DNA of 64,000 bases from an uncultured Lachnospiraceae bacterium (GCA_902797185.1 CADBRV010000092.1:1-64000); one strand, 5' to 3'. Shown: positions 42,918 to 51,195, counted from the first letter of the stretch. Numbers and translations are program-made. The notes: a model not told the origin generated them from the letters alone.

Positions 42918-43688
42918 ATGTATCGGATTGCAATATACGGGAAAGGCGGCATCGGCAAATCCACTGTTACTACGGCCATTTCCTGCGCTTTGTCGCAGAA
43001 AGGATACCGGGTGCTGCAGGTAGGGTGCGACCCCAAGGCAGATTCGACTTTGTACCTGCATGGCGGGGAGCGGATGACGTCAATCCTGGATATTTTAAAA
43101 AAGAAGAAAGACCTGGCGACACTGGATGACCTGGTGGAAGAAGGCTACAATGGGATCCTGTGTGCGGAATCCGGCGGGCCGGTGCCGGGGCTTGGCTGTG
43201 CCGGCCGGGGCATCGCGGCCGCATTTGAGGCGCTGGACGAGCGGGAGGCCTTTTCGATTTTAAAACCGGACATCGTCCTTTATGACGTGCTGGGAGACGT
43301 GGTCTGCGGCGGGTTTGCCATGCCCATCCGGGAAGGCTATGCGGACCAGGTTTATATTGTGACCTCGGGTGAGAACATGGCCATCTACGCGGCAGCCAAT
43401 ATTGCCACAGCGGTAGCCAATTTCCGAGAAAGAGGGTACGCCACGCTGGGCGGCGTGATCTTAAACCGCCGCAACGTGCCGGATGAAAAGGAAAAAGTGG
43501 AAACCCTCTGCCAGGACATCCAGTCAAAAATCGTGGCGGACCTGCCAAGGGATAACCATATCGCGGACGCAGAAGAGCAGAAAAAGCCGGTTATGGGCCT
43601 TTTTCCCGACTGCCCCTATGCCCAGGCAGTCAGAGGGCTGGCAGATTATATCATCCAGAACGGGGTAGACCGGGAGGACGAGGAATGA
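42918..43688 (+). CDS. NifH-like iron protein of a nitrogenase-like system
   Basis: A 256-residue homodimeric P-loop reductase related to nitrogenase Fe protein (NifH), BchL and CfbC. It has Walker A GKGGIGKST and both cysteines that bridge the dimer [4Fe-4S] cluster: GLGCAGRGI and DVLGDVVCGGFAMPIR. The arginine of CAGRG is also present. The start is the ATG at 42918, 5 bases after GGAGG. It couples ATP hydrolysis to electron delivery to the following NifD/K-like pair, with which it overlaps by 4 bases. It is shorter than NifH of N2 fixers (about 275-295). Confidence 0.9.
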   Translation: MYRIAIYGKGGIGKSTVTTAISCALSQKGYRVLQVGCDPKADSTLYLHGGERMTSILDILKKKKDLATLDDLVEEGYNGILCAESGGPVPGLGCAGRGIAAAFEALDEREAFSILKPDIVLYDVLGDVVCGGFAMPIREGYADQVYIVTSGENMAIYAAANIATAVANFRERGYATLGGVILNRRNVPDEKEKVETLCQDIQSKIVADLPRDNHIADAEEQKKPVMGLFPDCPYAQAVRGLADYIIQNGVDREDEE

Positions 43689-44986
43689 AGGAATTTCAGC
43701 TGATCAAAGATGTTCCTTATGAATATAACGCGGACAAGGGCCTGCATTATTCCAGCCCCTGCCGCGGGATGTGGAATATCGTCCATTATGGCACCCTGGT
43801 GCCGGGCGGGCACCAGATTTATGTCTGTTCTACCAGCTGCCTGAGGGGCGTGGTCCTTACGACGGCAGAGATGGGGGCGGTAGACAAGCTTTCCACCATC
43901 ACCGTGGCGGAGGACAACATCCTGGACGGGGATATGGAAGAGCAGGTGCTCCATGGCACGGAAAAGATTATCGAAAGCCTGCCCCAGCGCCCCAGGATGG
44001 TCATGATTTTCATCAGCTGCATGCACCATTTCATGGCGGTCAATTACCAGAGGGTGTACAAGCTGCTGCGCAAAGAATATCCGGATATTGATTTTGTGGA
44101 CTGCTATATGGACCCCATCATGCGCAGGAAGAGCCCGGTCATGCCCAATATCCGCAGGCAGGTCCTGCGTCCATTGCAGCCCGGGGCACAGGACATGCGC
44201 CAGGTTTCCTTTGTGGGGGACTGCTTCCCCATGGACCCGGAAACCTGCGATTTGAAAAAGCACCTGGAAGAAAACGGCATCCGCATTTTAGACCTTACGG
44301 AAATGAAGGATTATGATGAAATGAAGCAGATGGAGCATTCCTGCGTCAATTTCACCTTCCACAGCGAGGCGGAAAAAGCGGGAAAGGACCTGGAGCTGCG
44401 TCTGGGACAGAAATGGCTCCCCATGCGGGAAAGCTATGTTTATGATGAGATCGAAGAAGACATGGCAAAAGCCTGCCAGGCCCTGGGCATCCCGGCGCCG
44501 TCCAAAGAAGAAAACGAGCTGCAGCGGGACCTGACCGAACAGGCGGCAGCCCATTGCCGGGAGGTGCTGGATGGCACCCCGCTGGCAGTGGATTCCACGG
44601 CGGTGGACCGTCCCCTGGAATTTGCCCTGTACCTTTTAAACCATGGCTTTGAGGTGGAAGCGGTTCTGGTGGAAGCCATCACCGAGGATGAGGGAGTCTT
44701 CCGCGCCCTCCAGAAGAAAAAGCCGGACCTTAAGGTTTATTCTTCCTTAGGATGGAACATGCGGATCGTGGACCGCAGCTTTGACGGGAAGATCGTGGGC
44801 ATCGGGCAGAAGAGCGCTTATTTCCATGACACGCCTTATTTTGTCAATGAAGTGGAAAATGCCGGCATGTACGGTTTCAGCGGGATCCGGAAGATGTTTT
44901 CCCTGATTGAAGAAGCGGCAGGGGAGAAAAAAGATATGGAAACGCTGATCCAGCACAAAGGATGGGGGTGCAGCGCCTGTGAGTGA
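43685..44986 (+). CDS. NifD-like catalytic subunit of a nitrogenase-like system
   Basis: A 433-residue member of the nitrogenase component 1 family. Cys26 (SPCRGMW), Cys48 (VCSTSC) and Cys112 (FISCMHH) have nearly the NifD P-cluster spacing (NifD Cys62, 88, 154); Cys52 is extra. By hand alignment the FeMo-cofactor ligands are not kept: the His442 position is Tyr396 in NAGMYGFSG, and the Cys275 position falls near Phe225, with Cys220 five residues away. The C-terminus ends WGCSACE with a CxxC. It should therefore house a P-like cluster but a different active site. The substrate is unknown. Confidence 0.85.
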   Translation: MKEFQLIKDVPYEYNADKGLHYSSPCRGMWNIVHYGTLVPGGHQIYVCSTSCLRGVVLTTAEMGAVDKLSTITVAEDNILDGDMEEQVLHGTEKIIESLPQRPRMVMIFISCMHHFMAVNYQRVYKLLRKEYPDIDFVDCYMDPIMRRKSPVMPNIRRQVLRPLQPGAQDMRQVSFVGDCFPMDPETCDLKKHLEENGIRILDLTEMKDYDEMKQMEHSCVNFTFHSEAEKAGKDLELRLGQKWLPMRESYVYDEIEEDMAKACQALGIPAPSKEENELQRDLTEQAAAHCREVLDGTPLAVDSTAVDRPLEFALYLLNHGFEVEAVLVEAITEDEGVFRALQKKKPDLKVYSSLGWNMRIVDRSFDGKIVGIGQKSAYFHDTPYFVNEVENAGMYGFSGIRKMFSLIEEAAGEKKDMETLIQHKGWGCSACE

Positions 44987-46139
44987 ATTGCATGTAAACG
45001 TCTTTGCCATGACTTATACGGCAGATGTTTCCGGCGTCTGTTCTACCATGTACGAGCTGGGCGGCATGACCGTGCTGCATGACCCCAGCGGGTGCAACAG
45101 CACTTATACGACCCATGATGAGCCACGCTGGTATAACACGAAGTCTTTGATGTATATCTCGGGGCTGGATGAGATGACGGCCATCATGGGGGATGATTCG
45201 GTCCTGGTCCGGGATGTAAAAAAAGCGGCGGAAGACCTTTCTCCCCGTTTTATCACCCTCTGCGGGTCAGCTATCCCGCACCTGATCGCTTTTGATTATA
45301 AGGGGACAGCCCATCTGATTGAAAAAGCAACCGGCATCCCGGTGATTCCGGTTGCCACAGACGGACTGAAGCTTTACACTAGTGGCATTGGGCTGGCACT
45401 GCGGGAATGGATGAAACGGTTCGCGGATTTCTCCCTTCCCCATGAGAAGGACACGGTGAACCTCCTTGGCGTAACGCCCATCGATTTTTCCAGGATGGAA
45501 ATTGTGGAGGAAATGAAAAAGGCGCTGGAGGAACGCGGCTTTACGGTCAACTGCTGCGCTGCCATGGGGGATTCCTTCGAGAAGCTCCAGGAGATCTGCA
45601 AAGCATCCGTCAACCTGGTGGTTTCTTCTGCCGGGATGCAGCCGGCGAAAATGCTTTCCGCAAAGGCAGGCATCCCCTTTGTCGTAGGGACGCCCATAGG
45701 CGCCGCCTTTACCGACCAGGTGGCGCAGTGCCTTCGGGAGGCGCAGGCAGACGGGAAGAGCCGTTATGCTTATGACGCTTCCCGTTTCCAGGAAAAGGAA
45801 GAAGGAGAGGTCCTGGTGGTCGGGGAAAAGTGTGCTTCCTGCTCCCTGGCACAGGCTGTTGACGGGGCATTAGGCAGGGAGGCTGCTTTCGTGCTTTCGC
45901 CGGATGTGCGGGACGGGCTGGACGAGGATGCCCTGGTGGAAAAAATGAAAAAGGCGGATATCGTCATTGGCGACCCGCTGCTGCGTTATGGCATCCGGGA
46001 TCCCCATACAAAATTTATCGCCTTGCCTCATGAAGGGTATTCCGGCAGGATTTACCGGAAGCAGATCCCGGTATTTACGGGAGATGCCTTTGACGTTGTC
46101 ACGTTTTTGGAAGGCGGCAGGCCGGGCGGATCCGCGTAA
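44979..46139 (+). CDS. NifK-like subunit of a nitrogenase-like system
   Basis: A 386-residue component 1 family protein. Cys21 (SGVCSTMYE), Cys39 (DPSGCNSTY) and Cys95 (TLCGSAIP) match the three NifK P-cluster positions in order and spacing. With the D-like subunit this gives six bridging cysteines, more than expected for the single [4Fe-4S] of DPOR-type enzymes. The start is a GTG inside the end of the D-like gene (8-base overlap). No nifB, nifEN or nifV homologue lies nearby. It is likely a heterotetramer partner of the preceding product. Confidence 0.83.
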   Translation: MSELHVNVFAMTYTADVSGVCSTMYELGGMTVLHDPSGCNSTYTTHDEPRWYNTKSLMYISGLDEMTAIMGDDSVLVRDVKKAAEDLSPRFITLCGSAIPHLIAFDYKGTAHLIEKATGIPVIPVATDGLKLYTSGIGLALREWMKRFADFSLPHEKDTVNLLGVTPIDFSRMEIVEEMKKALEERGFTVNCCAAMGDSFEKLQEICKASVNLVVSSAGMQPAKMLSAKAGIPFVVGTPIGAAFTDQVAQCLREAQADGKSRYAYDASRFQEKEEGEVLVVGEKCASCSLAQAVDGALGREAAFVLSPDVRDGLDEDALVEKMKKADIVIGDPLLRYGIRDPHTKFIALPHEGYSGRIYRKQIPVFTGDAFDVVTFLEGGRPGGSA

Positions 46140-46190
46140 AGCAGCAGCTCCCGTGCTGTCCTGATTGGATTAAAAAGAAAAACCTATTGA

Positions 46191-46273
46191 AATAGTAGGA
46201 ATTCATTTGACTTTTTCCCCGATGACAAGTACAATGTCATTAAACTATTATTCCTATCTGTATTAAGGAATTT
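46191..46273. promoter_or_regulatory. GGAATT-type half-sites around the Rrf2 promoter
   Basis: AATAGTAGGAATTC (46191-46204) lies just upstream of the -35 box. ATTATTCCTAT (46247-46257) lies just after the predicted start and faces AAGGAATTT (46265-46273), giving ATTCCT-N10-AGGAAT. These dyads resemble binding sites of Rrf2-type regulators such as CymR and probably allow autoregulation. Confidence 0.55.
46207..46235 (+). promoter_or_regulatory. Promoter of the Rrf2 regulator gene
   Basis: TTGACT (46207-46212), 17-base spacer, TACAAT (46230-46235). Confidence 0.8.
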
Positions 46274-46329
46274 GCAGACAGGGGTTTTGGACAGATCCAA
46301 TCGGAAATAGAAAAGACGGGAGAAAGACG

Positions 46330-46767
46330 ATGAAAGTTTCAACGAAAGGCAGATATGCAGTGCGTGTCATGCTGGACTTGGCACTGCACAACACCGGAGA
46401 ATATATTCCATTAAAAGAGATTGCCGCAAGGCAGGGCATTACGGTAAAATATCTGGAGCAGATTATCGGGATGTTAAACAGGGCAGGGTTCCTGCAGAGC
46501 CTGCGTGGCAATAACGGCGGATACCGCCTGACCAAGGCGCCGGAAGAATACACGATCGGCAGCATCCTGCGGATCACGGAGGGCGACCTGAGGCTGACCC
46601 CCTGCATCGAGGAGAACGGCCAGGAGTGCGAGCGCAGCGAGACTTGTGCGGCTATGAGTTTCTGGACAGGGCTGGATAAAGTCATTGCAGATTACGTAGA
46701 AAGTTACACGCTGGCAGATTTAATGAAGCAGGCGGAAGATACAAACTGGGATTATTACGTAATCTGA
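46330..46767 (+). CDS. Rrf2-family transcriptional regulator
   Basis: A 145-residue winged-helix regulator. The start MKVSTKGRYAVRVMLDLAL and LRGNNGGYRLTKAPEEYTIG are typical of Rrf2 proteins (CymR/IscR). Three cysteines, PCIEENGQECERSETC (C-x7-C-x5-C), occupy the IscR cluster loop, so an Fe-S cluster is likely. The C-terminal DYYVI resembles CymR. The ATG follows a GGGAGAAAGA site. It has its own promoter with GGAATT dyads. Its position directly after the nitrogenase-like operon makes that operon a possible target, which is inference. Confidence 0.9.
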   Translation: MKVSTKGRYAVRVMLDLALHNTGEYIPLKEIAARQGITVKYLEQIIGMLNRAGFLQSLRGNNGGYRLTKAPEEYTIGSILRITEGDLRLTPCIEENGQECERSETCAAMSFWTGLDKVIADYVESYTLADLMKQAEDTNWDYYVI

Positions 46768-46784
46768 TATCCTTTTACGCAGAA

Positions 46785-46833
46785 GGCGCGGTATTCGGAA
46801 ACGGGCAGGACCTTTCCGGATACCGCCTTTTTT
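46785..46833 (+). terminator. Rho-independent terminator of the Rrf2 gene
   Basis: GGCGCGGTATTCGGAAA pairs with TTTCCGGATACCGCC (one bulge and one mismatch), followed by TTTTTTG. Confidence 0.8.
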
Positions 46834-46841
46834 GTTGGAGA

Positions 46842-46910
46842 GCCGTGCCATGAAAAAGCGCACTGCGTGCGCGGGCAGGACTGCCTCATCACCTTGCAGG
46901 CAGTAAAATG
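46842..46910. repeat. Hairpin cluster upstream of the pyridoxal kinase-like gene
   Basis: GCGCAC-TGC-GTGCGC (46858-46872) and ACTGCC-13-GGCAGT, the latter enclosing CATCACCTTGCAGG. The words CGCAC/GTGCG, GCAGG and CATCACC are those of the dispersed hairpin family, in a rearranged order. Confidence 0.5.
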
Positions 46911-46937
46911 GAAGGAATCGGACAGGAAGGAAACGAT

Positions 46938-47777
46938 ATGAAACGGATTTTGACAGTGCAGGATATTTCCTGTGTGGGAAAGTGTTCCCTGACGGTGGCG
47001 CTGCCCATCATCTCTGCCATGGGGGTGGAGACGGCGGTGCTGCCCACGGCGGTATTATCCACCCATACGGCTTTTTCGGATTTCACCTTCCGGGACCTGA
47101 CGGAGGATATTCCGGGAATCGAGGAAACCTGGGAAAAGCTGGGCATCGATTTTGACGCGGTTTACACCGGGTATTTGGGCTCCAGGAAGCAGATGAAGCT
47201 GGTGGGAAGCCTCATCGACCGTTTCAAGAAAAAGGAAAGCCTGGTACTGGTAGACCCTGCCATGGCGGATAACGGCTCCATGTATGCCGGTTTCAGCAAA
47301 GAATTTGCGGAAGATATGGCAAAGCTCTGCGCCAAAGCGGACGTGATCGTGCCCAACCTTACGGAAGCCGCCTTCCTTCTGGACATCCCCTGCCCGCCGT
47401 CGGACTGTTCCAAGGAAACCATGAAGGAGATCCTCAAAAGGCTGGCAGACCGGGGCACCCGCCGGGTCGTCATCACCGGTTATACATCGAGCGACGATAC
47501 ACTGGGAGCCATCTCTTACGACGCGAAGGAAAACGAATTCTTTGTTTATGAAAGAAAGCGTTATCCCCAGATGTTCCATGGGACGGGGGATATTTTTGCC
47601 AGCGTCCTGATGGGCGCCTTGAGCCGGGGAGAATCCTTTGAAGACGCAGTCTGCCTGTCTGTGGATTTTGTAGCAGAGTGCATCCGCAAGACGTTGGCGG
47701 AAAAGGATTATAACTGGTATGGCGTGAACTTTGAGCAGGCCATCCCCTGGCTGGTAAAGCGCCTGCGGATAGAATAA
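46938..47777 (+). CDS. Pyridoxal/pyridoxamine kinase-like protein
   Basis: A 279-residue ribokinase-fold enzyme of the PdxY/PdxK type that phosphorylates B6 vitamers. It has VQDISCVGKCSLTVALPIISAMGVE at the start, DFDAVYTGYLGS, LVLVDPAMADNGSMY and the anion-hole/catalytic motif FHGTGDIFASVLMGAL with its aspartate. The start at 46938 is set by AGGAAGG 7 bases upstream; the frame is open further upstream through the hairpin repeat. The length is normal. It is a single-gene unit ending at a bidirectional terminator. Confidence 0.88.
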   Translation: MKRILTVQDISCVGKCSLTVALPIISAMGVETAVLPTAVLSTHTAFSDFTFRDLTEDIPGIEETWEKLGIDFDAVYTGYLGSRKQMKLVGSLIDRFKKKESLVLVDPAMADNGSMYAGFSKEFAEDMAKLCAKADVIVPNLTEAAFLLDIPCPPSDCSKETMKEILKRLADRGTRRVVITGYTSSDDTLGAISYDAKENEFFVYERKRYPQMFHGTGDIFASVLMGALSRGESFEDAVCLSVDFVAECIRKTLAEKDYNWYGVNFEQAIPWLVKRLRIE

Positions 47778-47896
47778 ATGAGCCAATTCCCCTGTCACAA
47801 ACAGCAGGAAGACATTGCGGTGAAACGCCTTCGGACAGGATAAAAGAAGCCAGTGAAATAAAAAAGAAGGCGCAGATAAAGATGGATATAAAAAGA

Positions 47897-47933
47897 AACA
47901 AGGCCGGTGCTAAAACATCGGCCTTGTTTTTTT
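47897..47933. terminator. Bidirectional terminator between the kinase and flavoprotein genes
   Basis: A 13-bp stem AACAAGGCCGGTG / CATCGGCCTTGTT (one G-U pair) with T-runs on both strands. Confidence 0.88.
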
Positions 47934-47965
47934 GGAGGCAATGGCAATGCCTGTATGAGGGCTGT

Positions 47966-49909
47966 TTATTTGATGTTGACTGCTGCGGCGAAAGCGTCTG
48001 CCATGGCGGTTTCGATATTGCCTACATGCCCGCAGTCCCCGATGGATACAAAACGGGGTGCGCAGTCACGGAATCTTTCCGCTTCGTCCATGCAGGGGCG
48101 CATGCCGGCTGCCAGGACCAGGGTATCTGCCTTCAAGGTCTCTTCCGAGCCGTCTTTTGTCTTCATGGTGACGCTGCCCGGGGCGATCTTTTCGCAGGTG
48201 CACTCGGTGCGGACAGTGATCTTTCCGGTAAGGCCCATCTGGCGGATCAGCTCGTCACGCAGGGTGACGGAAGCATCCGGAGCCAGGGCGTCCTTCATCT
48301 CCACGATGGTGACGTTCCTGCCGGCCTCTGCCAGGTACAGGGAAGTCTCGCAGCCTACCTGCCCGCCGCCGATCATGATGACGTCTTTTCCGACTTTCTC
48401 CTCTTCGTGGCCGTATACAGCGGTAGCTTCTACGACGCCGCTTTCCTTAAGGCCGGGGATTGGTGGATATGCAGCATGTGCTCCGACAGCGGCGATTACC
48501 CAGTCATAGCCTTCCTTTTTCAGCTCTTCCGGATCTGCTGCCGTATTGAGCCTCAGGTCTTTGATATGCTTCTGGGTCTGGTAAGCCATAAATTTCTGGA
48601 ATTTCTTGATGCTGTATTTAAAGGAAGCATGGTCTGCAAAATCCAGCTGTCCTCCTAAATGGTCGCCCTTTTCAAACAAGGTTACCTGGTGTCCTTTCAG
48701 GTTGGCAACCAGGGCGGCTTCCATGCCGGCGGTGCCGCCTCCGATGATGGCTACCTTCTTCGGGTCTTTTGCTTTTTCATCCCAGCCTACGACCCTGGTC
48801 TCTTTCCCGATAATCGGGTTTACGGAGCAGACATAGTGGGTTTCAAAGCAGGCACTGTCATGGCAGCGCAGGCATTTGATACACGGCACGATGTCTTCCG
48901 GCCTGTGCTCGTATGCTTTCTGGGGGACATTGGGATCGGCGATCATGCCACGGCCGATGGAGATCACGTCTGCTTTTCCCTCTGCCAGGACTTTCTCTGC
49001 CTGGTCCAGGTTCTGGAAACCGCCTACGGTTACCACCGGGATATGGATTTTACCGCTCTTCTTAAAGGCTTCGGCCACGTCCACGTTGGGGATTTCCGGC
49101 AGGAAGCTGGTAGGATGCACCCTGCACATTCCGCCAGGAGTCAGAAGGTTTCCGGCGGAACAGTGGATCAGGTCGATCTTGTCCTGGATCATTTCCACAA
49201 AACGGATGGCCTCATCCGTGGTAATGCCGCCCTCGATCTTTTCGCTGCCGCTGATACGCAGCTCGATGAGGATCTTACGGCCGACCCTTTCACGGATCCG
49301 GTCCAATACCATGATGGGGAAGCGCGCGCGGTTCTCCAGCAGCGGCCCGCCGTATTCATCGGTACGGGTATTGGTTTTCGGGGACAGGAACTGGCCGAAT
49401 ACCAGGCCGTGCCCATAATGGAGCATGATGCTGTCCGCGCCTACGGATGCCAGCTTTTCTACGACTTCTGCGTAGCAGTTGGCAGCATAGTCCATATATT
49501 CTACCGGGCATTCTTCCGTTTTGATAAACGGGATGATGCAGGGCAGGCCTTTGACTGCAGCATATGGCTTGTCAAAATAAGGCGTCCCAACTTCAAAGCA
49601 GATCTTGGACCCGAAGAAATGGATCCGGTCGATCATCTGGTGGATATAATACAGGTTGTGCTTTTTACGGATGTCCCAGTTGGTATGCTCATCATCTTCC
49701 TGGTTCGGGAAAACGGAAACGCCGCCTACCGTTACGGAAGCCGCGCCTCCCCTTGCCCTTGCGGCATAGGATTCAATGACTTCATTGGTGGGATAATGCT
49801 GCACCCCCTGCAGGGAATGAAGCGTCATCGGCGGTGTAAAAATACGGTTCCGGTAAACGACATTGCCCACGCGCAGCGGGGACAAAAGATGTGGATAGTA
49901 CTGGTTCAT
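47966..49909 (-). CDS. Old-yellow-enzyme/2,4-dienoyl-CoA reductase-type flavoprotein
   Basis: A 647-residue multi-domain oxidoreductase. The N-terminal FMN barrel (about 1-350) has the OYE features RNRIFTPPM, HYGHGLVFGQFLSP (catalytic HxxH-like region) and ISIGRGMIADP. A cysteine cluster CIKCLRCHDSACFETHYVC follows, then an FAD/NAD(P) half with VAIIGGGTAGMEAALVA, MIGGGQVGCETSLYLAEAG and SIGDCGHVGN. Relatives reduce enoates, enoyl-CoAs or bile-acid intermediates (FadH, BaiCD/BaiH). The cysteine spacing (x2, x2, x4, x6) differs from the common C-x2-C-x3-C-x11-12-C. The substrate is unknown. It is transcribed leftward as a single gene. Confidence 0.88.
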   Translation of the reverse strand: MNQYYPHLLSPLRVGNVVYRNRIFTPPMTLHSLQGVQHYPTNEVIESYAARARGGAASVTVGGVSVFPNQEDDEHTNWDIRKKHNLYYIHQMIDRIHFFGSKICFEVGTPYFDKPYAAVKGLPCIIPFIKTEECPVEYMDYAANCYAEVVEKLASVGADSIMLHYGHGLVFGQFLSPKTNTRTDEYGGPLLENRARFPIMVLDRIRERVGRKILIELRISGSEKIEGGITTDEAIRFVEMIQDKIDLIHCSAGNLLTPGGMCRVHPTSFLPEIPNVDVAEAFKKSGKIHIPVVTVGGFQNLDQAEKVLAEGKADVISIGRGMIADPNVPQKAYEHRPEDIVPCIKCLRCHDSACFETHYVCSVNPIIGKETRVVGWDEKAKDPKKVAIIGGGTAGMEAALVANLKGHQVTLFEKGDHLGGQLDFADHASFKYSIKKFQKFMAYQTQKHIKDLRLNTAADPEELKKEGYDWVIAAVGAHAAYPPIPGLKESGVVEATAVYGHEEEKVGKDVIMIGGGQVGCETSLYLAEAGRNVTIVEMKDALAPDASVTLRDELIRQMGLTGKITVRTECTCEKIAPGSVTMKTKDGSEETLKADTLVLAAGMRPCMDEAERFRDCAPRFVSIGDCGHVGNIETAMADAFAAAVNIK

Positions 49910-49958
49910 GTTAACCCCCTCCTTGAACTGCCCTTATGGCGCCTCCCACAGTAGTTCC

Positions 49959-50028
49959 GGGATGTCCCGGATGGAATTTCCCGGACGGGATGTCCCGGAT
50001 GGGATGTCCCTGGTGGGATTTTCCTGCT
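49959..50028. repeat. 14-bp tandem repeat, five units
   Basis: GGGATGTCCCGGAT, GGAATTTCCCGGAC, GGGATGTCCCGGAT, GGGATGTCCCTGGT and GGGATTTTCCTGCT follow one another without gaps. Each unit contains a GGGAtgTCCC dyad. It lies about 50 bases upstream of the leftward flavoprotein gene. Confidence 0.85.
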
Positions 50029-50340
50029 GCTGTGTGCCCTTTGCCGCCGTCCTCCCCGGCAGCGGCAAAGGAAACGCCTTTGTGGGCATCACTTTACATT
50101 CTGCCTTCATATTAGCACTACTTTATAAGGCTGGCAATTTCGTTTTGTGCATTATACCTAAAAAATATAGAATTGGATGGAAAAAGTTTGTGCAAATAAT
50201 CAAACCTATGGGAATGGTAGGTTAAGCAGGGCAAAAGTTTTGAAACTGGCAGGAAAAGGAACCGGGAAGGAAGACAGAGCCCGGCCGGGCGGATGGAAAC
50301 AGGCTGGAGCAGGCCCTTCCATATGATATATATTGGAAAG

Positions 50341-50369
50341 TTGCATCCCGCCGGGAATGTGGGTAGAAT
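50341..50369 (+). promoter_or_regulatory. Promoter of the class II aldolase operon
   Basis: TTGCAT (50341-50346), 17-base spacer, TAGAAT (50364-50369). An imperfect hairpin with GGAAAAAGC/GCTTTTTTCC follows directly (50372-50392) and could be an attenuator or chance. Confidence 0.5.
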
Positions 50370-50508
50370 GAGGGAAAAAGCGGCTTTTTTCCTGTAAAAT
50401 GGCATGTCAGGAAGCGGCTTCCCTAAATGCAGGGATCAGGTATTTTCCATTATCCGGAACCGGTCAATCGAAATTTTATTTTAATATTTTAATAGGAAGG
50501 AATCAGTC

Positions 50509-51195
50509 ATGGACCAGCAGAAAGCTTGGAAAGTCCGGGAAGAAGTCTGTGAAACGGCTAAGAAAATGTCCAACACCGGCCTTACGGCGGGGACCTGGGG
50601 GAATATCTCCGGACGCATAGATGAAGAATATATGGTGGTTACGCCTTCCGGCATGAATTATGAAAAAATGACGCCGGACCAGATGGCGATTGTCAATATG
50701 GAGACGCTGGAATGGGTGGGACCGCATAAGCCTTCCATCGAAGTCCCCCTTCATCGTAAAATTTACCTCTCCCGCCCGGAAATCGGCGGGATCGTGCATA
50801 CCCACTCCCAGGCAGCCCTCACGGTTGCCTGCGCCCGGAAGGAAATCCCGGCCATTTCGGAAGACCAGGTGCAGATCCTCGGAGGCAGCATCCGCTGCAG
50901 CGCGTATGTAAAAGCAGGCAGCCAGGAGCTGGCGGATTCGGTGGAAAAAGCCTTGGAAGGGCGCATGGGTGCCCTGATGGCGAACCATGGCGCCGTGGCA
51001 CTTGGAAGGAACGTGGACGAAGCTTTGACGGCAGCTGTCCTGGTAGAAAAGACAGCCAGGATTTATCTGGACGTGCAGGCCATCGGCGGCGCGGTCCGGA
51101 TTCCGGAAGAGGATTGTGCGTATTACCATAAATTCTTCCTGGAACGTTACCGTAGGCTGGATGATGACCGTGCCGGAAAAGGAGGCAGGAAATGA
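50509..51195 (+). CDS. Class II aldolase (fuculose-phosphate aldolase-like)
   Basis: A 228-residue zinc-dependent aldolase/adducin family protein. It has LTAGTWGNIS near the N-terminus, VTPSGMNYEKM (phosphate site), PSIEVPLHRKIY with the catalytic glutamate, GGIVHTHSQAALT (zinc histidines) and LMANHGAVALG (third histidine). Relatives split L-fuculose- or L-ribulose-phosphate-type sugars, or act in methylthioribose salvage. No sugar kinase or isomerase adjoins it, so the substrate is open. It has a AGGAAGGA site and overlaps the following gene by 4 bases. Confidence 0.85.
   Translation: MDQQKAWKVREEVCETAKKMSNTGLTAGTWGNISGRIDEEYMVVTPSGMNYEKMTPDQMAIVNMETLEWVGPHKPSIEVPLHRKIYLSRPEIGGIVHTHSQAALTVACARKEIPAISEDQVQILGGSIRCSAYVKAGSQELADSVEKALEGRMGALMANHGAVALGRNVDEALTAAVLVEKTARIYLDVQAIGGAVRIPEEDCAYYHKFFLERYRRLDDDRAGKGGRK

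Larger units (their letters stand above)
49910..50508. other. Divergent region upstream of the flavoprotein and aldolase genes
   Basis: About 600 bases holding a 14-bp tandem repeat array, a possible leftward -10 (TATAAT at 50151-50156 on the minus strand), a GCCCGGCCGGGC palindrome near 50280 and the aldolase promoter. No gene was seen. Confidence 0.5.

Noticed and set aside
42918-46139. A true N2-fixing nif operon
   Set aside because: Cofactor ligands equivalent to His442 and Cys275 are not aligned, both component 1 subunits are short, and nifB, nifE, nifN and nifV are absent nearby.
48659-49954. A 431-residue plus-strand open frame
   Set aside because: It is the antisense shadow of the flavoprotein gene, which has clear domain motifs. 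GC-rich codons leave the opposite frame open. Similar shadows oppose ilvE, ftsH and the M18 peptidase.
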